This document shows positions 1 to 7,096 of a DNA stretch of 64,000 nucleotides, one piece after another. The notes under the pieces are model-generated. The model searched no databases and was not told the origin of the DNA. It saw only the letters and a list, made by a program, of their open reading frames with translations. The stretch's first letter is position 1; each line of letters starts with the position of its first letter. The DNA comes from Mycoplasma sp. CAG:776 (lineage in GTDB: Bacteria; Bacillota_I; Bacilli_A; RF39; UBA660), in NCBI GenBank assembly GCA_000438195.1, contig FR903078.1, positions 1 through 64,000 on the forward strand. The letters are read 5' to 3'. The translations under genes were made by a program, and so were the position numbers.

Positions 1-1014
1 AGTAATGTAATAGAAGAAGTAAAACTATGTCCAGAAGGAGCAGAAGCATGTAATACCATATTAGCCAACAACAAAGTAAATGAAAAAGAACCAGACTTTA
101 GTAAAATAGCAACAACGGATGAAGGAGTATATAAAACCCAAGATGACTGGGGAGAGAGTTATTACTTTAGAGGGTCTGTAAATAATAACTGGGTAAAATT
201 TGCAGGATACTATTGGCGAATAATCCGAATCAATGGAGATGGAAGTATTCGAATGATCTATAACGGAACAGGTACGGCAACAACAGGAGAAAGTACACAA
301 ATAAGTACAAGTGCATATAATAGTTCGTATAATGATAATGCATATGTAGGGTATATGTATGGAAGTACAGGAGCAAGTAGTTATGCAGCGACCCATGCAA
401 ATACTAATAATAGTACAATCAAGGGAGTATTGGATAGTTGGTATCAAACCAATATAGCGAATAAAGGATATGGGGATAAGGTAAGTACAGAAGCAGGATT
501 TTGTAATGATAGAAAAGTGTATACCGGAGCATCATGGAATGGATATGGAACACTAGGATATGGAACAAATGCAACAACATATGATTTGACAAGTAGATTT
601 ATGCAATGGAGTAATGGAAGTAGTTCATGGAAGAGTACCCAAAATCCAACATTAAAATGTAGTCAACTAAGTAGTGATATGTTTACACCAACAGGAAGTA
701 GTAAAGGAAATAAGAAGTTACCCAACCCAGTAGGACTAATCACAGCAGATGAAGTAGTATATGCAGGAGGAAAAGGAGGAAGTAATAATACAAGTTACTA
801 CCTATATACCGAACAAAATTATTGGACCATGTCTCCGTTTTACTTCGATTCTGCGGGTTATGCTAACGTGTTCATTGTGAATTCGAATGGCAGTTTCGCT
901 GCGCCTAGCGTGCGTAACGCGTTTGGTATGCGCCCAGTAATCAATCTGGCCCATGATGTTGAAATAACGGGTAGCGGAACAAGTAGTGATCCTTATATTG
1001 TAGTTGAAAATTAA
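1..1014 (+). CDS. Surface-type protein with variable C-terminal domain (5' partial)
   Basis: The frame is open from base 1, so the N-terminus lies outside the window. The visible 337 residues match the C-terminal two thirds of the minus-strand protein at 41809-43122: both share NNWVKFAGYYWRIIRINGDG-type, LDSWY, KISTEAGFC, KGNKxLxNPxGLITADEV and YWTM blocks and end in FGxRPVINL followed by a GTSS tail. I do not know the function. The WRI(I)RI and RPVINL pattern recalls C-type-lectin/FGE-like domains of displayed proteins, which is an inference. Codons are unusually A-ending (agt, gga, aca, ata) compared with neighbours. Bases 841-960 jump to about 49% G+C by my count. The pilus platform gene follows about 140 bp downstream. 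Confidence 0.8.
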   Translation, partial: SNVIEEVKLCPEGAEACNTILANNKVNEKEPDFSKIATTDEGVYKTQDDWGESYYFRGSVNNNWVKFAGYYWRIIRINGDGSIRMIYNGTGTATTGESTQISTSAYNSSYNDNAYVGYMYGSTGASSYAATHANTNNSTIKGVLDSWYQTNIANKGYGDKVSTEAGFCNDRKVYTGASWNGYGTLGYGTNATTYDLTSRFMQWSNGSSSWKSTQNPTLKCSQLSSDMFTPTGSSKGNKKLPNPVGLITADEVVYAGGKGGSNNTSYYLYTEQNYWTMSPFYFDSAGYANVFIVNSNGSFAAPSVRNAFGMRPVINLAHDVEITGSGTSSDPYIVVEN

Positions 1015-1153
1015 ATTTATCTTGCCTGTGTCGCTTAATCCTTTACACATAGGCGAGTATAATACAAGAAAGTGGATTTATTCCGCTTTTTGTTTTGGAC
1101 TAGAACTATGATTATTTTTATGATATAATTTTAAAAGAATAGGAAAGATGGCT

Positions 1154-2668
1154 ATGGGAATTTTATTAGCACCTTTTACATTTATTATTAGTTTTATTAA
1201 ACATTTCTTTATAGGAGTGAAGTTTGTTTTTTTTGATGTTTGGTATAATATAATAGATTATCAATTAAATAAAAAAAGCTTTAAAAAGAAAGAACAAGCT
1301 CACTTGAATGCTTTTGACGAAGTTATTAAGATGGATAATGAGGAACAGTCGGTAGTTTTAAGTATGGATGAACGAAACAGAATTATGTTGGAAAAACAAG
1401 AATTGTTAAAAGAGATGCAACTAGAGATTAATTCCAGAAAAGTTAGTAAAGACTACTACTATTATTACGGCACAGATAAAAATGGCCGAAAGGTTAAAGG
1501 AATGATGAGCGCTACTAATAGGATTACACTTCATAATTTTTTAGCTAATGAAGGTATTGATGTTTATCAAGTAAAAAAAGCTAGTATGGTGAATTTTCTT
1601 AAGAAAATCGGGTTAGAATTAGATAGCCCTATGAAGACAAAAGATTTAATTTTTTGGCTTACTCAAGTATGTACTTATTTAAAAGCTGGTTTAACTTTAA
1701 ATGATACGATCCATATTATGAAAGAACAAGCTAGTAAAGATAAAAAAAAGAAAAGATTATATGAAGCGATTAGCTATGAGCTTACTCTAGGAGAAAGTTT
1801 TAGTACGGCTTTACAAAATCAAGGGAAAATTTTTCCACCTTTACTTATTAATATGATTCGTAGTGCTGAGGCAACAGGTGAAATTATTAAAACTTTAGAT
1901 GATATGGCAAATTATTATACTGAAATAGATAAAACAAGAAAAGAAATGATTAGTGCTATTATTTATCCGGCTATTTTACTTATTTTCTCTATTGCTATTT
2001 TGACTTTTATTATGGTGTATGTAATACCAGAGTTTATTCAGATTTATGATCAGGCTGGTATTACAGTTAGTGGTTTTACTTTATCTATTATTAATTTAAG
2101 TAAGTATATTACTGCTAATATCAATATGATTTTGATAATAGCCTTTTTGGTTTTATTAGTACTTCTATTTTTGTATAAAAATAGTAAAGAGATACGCAAA
2201 ATTATTCAAAGCCTTGGCATGCATATTCCTTTTTTCGGTAAAATCATTATTTATCATGAATTGACTCTTTTTACTAAGACTTTTGCTAGTTTACTTCGTA
2301 ATAGTGTTTATATTACTGATAGTATGGAAATTTTGTCTAACATTACGAATAATGAAGTTTATAAAGATATTATGATTGAAACAATTAGTAATATTGCTAG
2401 AGGAGATAAAATTAGTAAGTCTTTTTATAATAAATGGTGTGTTCCAGATGTTGCATATTATATGATTGTTACAGGAGAAGCAACAGGAGAACTTTCTTTA
2501 ATGATGGAAAAGGTTGCTAGTTATTTTAATGATTTACATAAGACGAGAGTTACTAATCTAAAAAGCTTTTTAGAACCAATTATGATTGTTATTTTGGCTT
2601 TGATTGTTGGAGTAGTAATCCTTGCTGTTGTAATACCAATGTTTAGTTTGTATGGACAGATAGGTTAG
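1154..2668 (+). CDS. Type IV pilus / type II secretion inner-membrane platform protein (PilC/GspF)
   Basis: PilC/GspF proteins form the membrane platform on which the pilus ATPase acts. Two GspF repeats are visible: one from about residue 165 (TKDLIFWLTQVCTYLKAG) and one from about 370 (HELTLFTKTFASLLRNS), each followed by membrane helices (about 268-292 and the extreme C-terminus). A segment near residues 105-145 resembles the N-terminal domain of PilC-type proteins. There is an extra hydrophobic N-terminal stretch of about 40 residues. The start at 1154 is preferred over the in-frame ATG at 1148 because the AGGAAAG ribosome site (1141-1147) directly abuts 1148. The prepilin peptidase follows 8 bp later. 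No pilin or ATPase gene is inside the window. Confidence 0.88.
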   Translation: MGILLAPFTFIISFIKHFFIGVKFVFFDVWYNIIDYQLNKKSFKKKEQAHLNAFDEVIKMDNEEQSVVLSMDERNRIMLEKQELLKEMQLEINSRKVSKDYYYYYGTDKNGRKVKGMMSATNRITLHNFLANEGIDVYQVKKASMVNFLKKIGLELDSPMKTKDLIFWLTQVCTYLKAGLTLNDTIHIMKEQASKDKKKKRLYEAISYELTLGESFSTALQNQGKIFPPLLINMIRSAEATGEIIKTLDDMANYYTEIDKTRKEMISAIIYPAILLIFSIAILTFIMVYVIPEFIQIYDQAGITVSGFTLSIINLSKYITANINMILIIAFLVLLVLLFLYKNSKEIRKIIQSLGMHIPFFGKIIIYHELTLFTKTFASLLRNSVYITDSMEILSNITNNEVYKDIMIETISNIARGDKISKSFYNKWCVPDVAYYMIVTGEATGELSLMMEKVASYFNDLHKTRVTNLKSFLEPIMIVILALIVGVVILAVVIPMFSLYGQIG

Positions 2669-2676
2669 GTGGAATA

Positions 2677-3333
2677 ATGATTATATTACTTTTTTTAATA
2701 GGTTTTGGTTTGGGTTTATTTTATGCTTTTATTGGAGAAAAATTGCCTTTATATGTTCCAGAAGTAGTAGAAAAAGAAGGAAATTCATGGATTTTAAATC
2801 TGTTTATTGGAGTAATAAATGCTTTAATAGTTCTTATTAGTTATTATGTTTTTGGTATTAGCTATGAGTTTTTTGCTTCTTTAATTATAGCTGGTTTAGT
2901 TTTTATTATTTTTATTAGTGATTTTAAATATATGATTATTTTAGATAGCCCATTAATTATATCTGGAATATTTATATTAATTTTGCGAGCTTATTTTTAT
3001 GGATTTAAAAATATGGGGATAAGCTTATTTAGTGGTTTAGTATTATTTTTATTAATGTTGTTTATTGGTTTTATTGGAAAGAGGATATTTAAAAGAGATG
3101 CTTTGGGCGGAGGAGATATTAAACTGGCTGCTGTAATAGGAATTATATTAGGATTTCGTTTAGGTTTGGTTTCTATTATTTTGTCTAGTTTACTTGCTCT
3201 TCCTTATGCTGCAGGAGCGATGATGTTAAATAAAGATAGTGAAGTTCCTTTTGGCCCATTCTTAATTGCTAGTATGGCTATTGTATTTATATTTGCTGAG
3301 AAATTTTCTAATTTAATTGCTTTTTTATTCTAA
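2677..3333 (+). CDS. Prepilin peptidase, A24 family (PilD-like)
   Basis: This integral-membrane aspartyl protease cleaves leader peptides of type IV pilin-like proteins. The GxGD active-site motif is present as LGGGDIKL (about residues 143-150), and a first catalytic Asp is likely in the SDFKYMIILD stretch (82-90). About six hydrophobic segments are visible. At 218 aa, and without a CxxC pair, it lacks the zinc-binding cytoplasmic loop of the methylating PilD enzymes, which makes it a short form. It sits 8 bp behind the platform gene and is probably co-transcribed with it. Confidence 0.9.
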   Translation: MIILLFLIGFGLGLFYAFIGEKLPLYVPEVVEKEGNSWILNLFIGVINALIVLISYYVFGISYEFFASLIIAGLVFIIFISDFKYMIILDSPLIISGIFILILRAYFYGFKNMGISLFSGLVLFLLMLFIGFIGKRIFKRDALGGGDIKLAAVIGIILGFRLGLVSIILSSLLALPYAAGAMMLNKDSEVPFGPFLIASMAIVFIFAEKFSNLIAFLF

Positions 3334-3345
3334 TGATTGTATAAT

Positions 3346-3368
3346 AACTCCTTGTCAAAGGGGTTTTT
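3346..3368 (+). terminator. Terminator-like hairpin covering the next gene's ribosome site
   Basis: AACTCCTT (3346-3353), loop GTCA and AAGGGGTT (3358-3365) form an 8-bp stem (one G-T pair) followed by a T run. The 3' arm contains the AAAGGGG Shine-Dalgarno sequence of the amidoligase gene starting at 3371. The hairpin could both end pilD transcription and mask that ribosome site. Confidence 0.65.
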
Positions 3369-3370
3369 AT

Positions 3371-4339
3371 ATGAAAGACTATTTAAATTATCGCGGTGAT
3401 TTTCGAAATTTATCTAAAAAAGATTTGGAAACTTTATTTATAAGATTAAAGGATTATCGTTTGAAATATCGTGATCATTTAGGAATAGATTCTAAAATTA
3501 GTTTTGGAGTAGAATTAGAATTTCAAGATGTTTTGCTTTACTATGTAAAAAAAGAATTAAGTAAAGATGAATGTTTTAAGAGTTGGAGTGTTCACGAAGA
3601 TAAAAGTTGTACTTATCAAATTGATGATTTTGCAGTTGGTGGTGAGATTTCTTCTCCTATTTTACATGATATAGATATTGATTGGAAAATATTGGCAGAG
3701 GTATTACAATGTTTAAAGCGCTTAAAAGCTCGTTCTACAGAAGAAACAGCTTTTCAGGTACATGTTGGTGCTCAGATGTTTGAACAGGATATTCGAAATG
3801 TAGTAAATTTTGTTAAATTATGGTGTGTATTTGAACATGTTATTTTTAAATTTTCTTATGGGAAATCGGTTACTTATCGACCTAAAATTTTATACTTTGC
3901 ACATCCTATTGCAGAAGTGACTAAATTAAAATGTGATCGAATTCCTATGTTTTTAGATAATTTAAGTTGCCCTAAAAGATTGGGCTATGATAAAAAGTGG
4001 ACTCTTAATTTTCAAAATTATTCTTTTTTATCGTCTGATGAAGAAGTAAATAATGATATTGAAATTAGATGTGCTAATGGTTTATTAGACAAAAATATGA
4101 TTCAAAATACTATTTATTTTTATCTTAAACTGATGCTATATGTTATGAGTGATTCTTTTGATGAAGATTATATTAATTATTTATTTCAGCATTTACAAAT
4201 AAAAGAATTTGATGATTATTCTAAAACGTATGTTCAAGATGTTTTATTGTTGGTAGATTTGATATTTGATAATAGCTTAGATAAAATAAATTTTTTAAAA
4301 CAATATATTAAGAAAGATGAAATTGTTTTTGTTAGATAG
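3371..4339 (+). CDS. Amidoligase-family enzyme (ATP-grasp-like amide ligase)
   Basis: The pattern GVELEF (about residue 46), W-VHEDKSC, GGEISSPIL, and T-FQVHVGA matches the Amidoligase_2 family, related to glutamine synthetase/gamma-glutamylcysteine ligase and thought to form amide bonds on peptides or cell-surface molecules. The substrate is unknown. The start is set at 3371 (MKDYLNYRG) because a strong AAAGGGG site lies 7 nt upstream. A longer frame from 3317 overlaps the prepilin peptidase and has no such site. The gene stands alone before trigger factor. Confidence 0.75.
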   Translation: MKDYLNYRGDFRNLSKKDLETLFIRLKDYRLKYRDHLGIDSKISFGVELEFQDVLLYYVKKELSKDECFKSWSVHEDKSCTYQIDDFAVGGEISSPILHDIDIDWKILAEVLQCLKRLKARSTEETAFQVHVGAQMFEQDIRNVVNFVKLWCVFEHVIFKFSYGKSVTYRPKILYFAHPIAEVTKLKCDRIPMFLDNLSCPKRLGYDKKWTLNFQNYSFLSSDEEVNNDIEIRCANGLLDKNMIQNTIYFYLKLMLYVMSDSFDEDYINYLFQHLQIKEFDDYSKTYVQDVLLLVDLIFDNSLDKINFLKQYIKKDEIVFVR

Positions 4340-4409
4340 TTCCTTTTTTTAGGCTTGTAAAATCATATAATATACGTTATAATATTAGCAGTTTGAAAGG
4401 ATGTAAGTT

Positions 4410-5657
4410 ATGAATAATGTAAAGAAAATTACTATTACTATTGAAGGTGAATCTTGGCAGAAAGCTTTAGATAAGTCTTTTAAAAAAAGAAATAAAGAGG
4501 TTACAATTGCAGGTTTTAGAAAGGGTTCTGCTCCTAAAGATATTTATATTAAAAATTTTGGTTTAGAATCTTTATTTATGGATGCTGTTGATTTTGTAAT
4601 GGATGAAGCTTACCAGAAGGCTTTAGAGGAAGCTAAAATTATGCCTGTTGTAGAACCTAACCTTGATATTAAGGAAATTAATGAAAATAAAGTTACCTTT
4701 GAATTTACTATTATTAGTAAACCAGAAGTAGTTTTAGGCGAATATAAGAAATTAGGATTAAAGAAAGAAAAAGCAAAAGTATCTAAGGAAGAAATAGATG
4801 CAGAGGTAAAAAGAATTCGTGAAGAATTTGCAGAAATTGCTCCTAAAGAAGAAGGCGATGTTCAAAATGGAGATACAGCTGTTATTGATTTTGATGGATA
4901 TGTAGATGGTAAAGCTTTAGAAGGTGGAAAGGGAGAAAATTATCCTTTAGAAATCGGTTCTCATACTTTTATTCCAGGATTTGAAGAGGGTTTAGTAGGA
5001 ATGAAAGTTGGTGAAACAAAAGAATTAAATTTAAAATTTCCTGATGATTATGTAGCTGATTTAAAAGGAAAAGAAGTTAAGTTTAATGTTACTATAAGAG
5101 AAATTAAACAAAGAATTGTTCCAGAATTAAATGAGGATTTTTATCAAGATTTAGGTTATGATAATATTAAAACAGAAGAAGAATTTTTAAATGAAGTTGA
5201 AAAAGTTTTGATTGATCGTAAAAATGCTGAGATTGATGATGAGTTTGTGGAAAAGTGCATGGAAAAAGCCAGTGAAAATATGAAAGTAGAAATTAATCCA
5301 GAAATTATTTCTGAAGAAGTTCATAGAATGATTCATCAATTTGAAGAACAACTTAAAATGCAAGGTATTAAATTAGAAGATTATATGAATATTACTGGTG
5401 TGACTCATGAAAAATTGCATGAACAAATGGAACCAGAAGCTACTAAAAGAGTAAAATATCGTTATTTATTAGAAGCAATTGCTGATGAAGAAAAATTAGA
5501 TTTTTCTGAGGAAGAAGTAAAAGCTAAAGCTAAAGAAATGGCCGATAATTATGGCATTACAGAAGAAGAATTGTTAAAAGCTTATGGGTCTTTAGATATT
5601 GTTAAATATGATATGAAAATGCATAAAGCTATTGAAATATTAAAGGATAATAATTAA
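4410..5657 (+). CDS. tig: Trigger factor
   Basis: This ribosome-bound chaperone and peptidyl-prolyl isomerase acts on nascent chains. The N-terminal ribosome-binding domain shows the GFRKGSAPKDIY signature (about residues 35-46). The FKBP-type domain (about 150-235) contains GDTAVIDFDGYVDG and PGFEEGLVGMKVGE. The C-terminal helical domain completes a full-length 415-aa protein. It is preceded by GAAAGGA and followed by a strong terminator, so it appears monocistronic. Confidence 0.97.
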   Translation: MNNVKKITITIEGESWQKALDKSFKKRNKEVTIAGFRKGSAPKDIYIKNFGLESLFMDAVDFVMDEAYQKALEEAKIMPVVEPNLDIKEINENKVTFEFTIISKPEVVLGEYKKLGLKKEKAKVSKEEIDAEVKRIREEFAEIAPKEEGDVQNGDTAVIDFDGYVDGKALEGGKGENYPLEIGSHTFIPGFEEGLVGMKVGETKELNLKFPDDYVADLKGKEVKFNVTIREIKQRIVPELNEDFYQDLGYDNIKTEEEFLNEVEKVLIDRKNAEIDDEFVEKCMEKASENMKVEINPEIISEEVHRMIHQFEEQLKMQGIKLEDYMNITGVTHEKLHEQMEPEATKRVKYRYLLEAIADEEKLDFSEEEVKAKAKEMADNYGITEEELLKAYGSLDIVKYDMKMHKAIEILKDNN

Positions 5658-5666
5658 TTTATTCTT

Positions 5667-5694
5667 AAAGAGTGATGAAAGTCATTCTTTTTTT
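5667..5694 (+). terminator. Rho-independent terminator of tig
   Basis: AAAGAGTGAT (5667-5676), GAAA loop and GTCATTCTTT (5681-5690) give a 10-bp stem with wobble pairs, followed by TTTT. Confidence 0.85.
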
Positions 5695-5731
5695 ATTTTC
5701 AATTGCAATTCTATGGTTTGATAAAATCTGA

Positions 5732-5890
5732 CAAAGGAACTATGATAAGATAGTTGATGTAGAAAGAAAAGAAGGAGAAGAAAGAGGAATAATAAAAACT
5801 GCTAAAAACCTACTTCAATTAAATATAGCAATAGAAGATGTTAGTAAAGCAACGGGATTAAGCATTCAAGAGTTAAAAAATTTAGAATAA
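5732..5890 (+). pseudogene. 3' remnant of an Rpn/PD-(D/E)XK nuclease-family transposase gene
   Basis: The frame is open from 5732 but has no start codon. It reads YDKIVDVERKEGEERG, then AKNLLQLNIAIEDVSKATG and LSIQELKNLE-stop. This is the helical C-terminal tail typical of Rpn-type PD-(D/E)XK nuclease/transposase-like proteins; the catalytic domain is missing. A short hairpin, AGAATA/TATTCT (5884-5900), and a T run follow the stop. Confidence 0.6.
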
Positions 5891-5905
5891 GAACTATTCT
5901 TTTTT
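5884..5905 (+). terminator. Short terminator-like hairpin after the Rpn remnant
   Basis: AGAATA (5884-5889), loop AGAAC and TATTCT (5895-5900) form a 6-bp stem followed by T residues. It overlaps the last codons of the remnant. Confidence 0.45.
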
Positions 5906-5990
5906 ATATGTAAATATTTTGTGTTATATTTACTGATTTACTGACTTTTTATTGAAAATTTGATACAATTATTTAGAAAAGAGTGATGAT

Positions 5991-7001
5991 ATGCCTAGTT
6001 TTAAATATTTAGTAAAGCGAGTTATGAAGATGGATTATAAAAATATGTTGGATAAAATTAATCATATTCATAAAGAAACAGGAATGGGGAGAATAGCTAT
6101 ATTTAATGATATGCGTAAGTGTGCTGTTAAGTATGGAGCTGGTTATTCAGATTATGATTTGTTTGAAATGTATCGTTTAACTGACGAAGAGAGAGATACT
6201 TATATTACGAGAGGGAGAAATAATGATTTGATTAAAAAGTATAATAATCCAGAATATAATTATCTTTTTCGTAATAAAGTTGAATTTAATACTTTATTTC
6301 GTGATTTTATTAAAAGAGATTTTATTGATGTAAATTCCAGTGCTAAAGAAGATGTTTTAAAATTTATTAGCAAGCATTCTATTTTTATGGCAAAACCTGT
6401 TGTTGGAACTTGCGGTAAGGGCATTGAAAGGATAGATATAAGTACTTATGTTTCTTTAGATGAGGTTTATGATTATTTAACTCAAGCGGGTATGAATTAT
6501 GAGTTAGAAGAAGTAATTGTACAACATGAGAAAGTAGCTACTATTTATCCCAATTCTATTAATACAGTACGTATTGTTACAATTGTTGATGATGAGGGAG
6601 ATTCTCATGTCATATGCGCTTATTTTCGAATTGGTAATGGTAAGTATGTAGATAACTTTAACAGTGGAGGAATGGTAGCACCGGTTAATGAAGAAACAGG
6701 TGAAGTAATAGATAAAGCAATTGACAAGAAAAAGAACCTTTATGAATATCATCCTATTACTAATGCACTCATTAAAGGGTTTATGTTTCCTGATTGGGAA
6801 AAAGCGTTAGAACTAGTAAAAGAAGCTAGTAAATTAGTACCTGAAATGCGTTATGTAGGATGGGATGTTTCTTTTACTCCTAATGGACCTATTTTAGTGG
6901 AAGGGAATGAATATCCGGGTCATGATATATATCAGTTGCCTGAGCATACTCCTAATCATATAGGAATATGGCCTAAATTTTCTAGAACTTTAAAAAAATA
7001 A
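5991..7001 (+). CDS. Sugar-transfer-associated ATP-grasp family protein
   Basis: The central and C-terminal blocks AKPVVGTCGKGI, VVQHEK-like VIVQHEKVATIYPNS, NTVRIVTI, GGMVAPV and WDVSFTPNGPILVEGNEYPG match ATP-grasp proteins of the sugar-transfer-associated type, often found with capsule or exopolysaccharide genes. Here it stands alone between trigger factor and Lon, so its substrate cannot be deduced. VEGNEYPG is the usual metal/ATP-binding end of the fold. The ribosome site is weak (GAAAAGAG). Confidence 0.8.
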   Translation: MPSFKYLVKRVMKMDYKNMLDKINHIHKETGMGRIAIFNDMRKCAVKYGAGYSDYDLFEMYRLTDEERDTYITRGRNNDLIKKYNNPEYNYLFRNKVEFNTLFRDFIKRDFIDVNSSAKEDVLKFISKHSIFMAKPVVGTCGKGIERIDISTYVSLDEVYDYLTQAGMNYELEEVIVQHEKVATIYPNSINTVRIVTIVDDEGDSHVICAYFRIGNGKYVDNFNSGGMVAPVNEETGEVIDKAIDKKKNLYEYHPITNALIKGFMFPDWEKALELVKEASKLVPEMRYVGWDVSFTPNGPILVEGNEYPGHDIYQLPEHTPNHIGIWPKFSRTLKK

Positions 7002-7039
7002 TATTGGTAAAATTTGGATTAATTTTTACTCAAATAGTG

Positions 7040-7068
7040 TAGACAAATGATGATGAATTCATTATAAT
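7040..7068 (+). promoter_or_regulatory. Sigma-A-type promoter of lon
   Basis: TAGACA (7040-7045), 17-nt spacer and TATAAT (7063-7068), about 30 bp before the lon start. No CIRCE or other heat-shock operator was recognised beside it. Confidence 0.75.
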
Positions 7069-7096
7069 AAGAAGAAATGTTTTTGGATGGGAGTGG

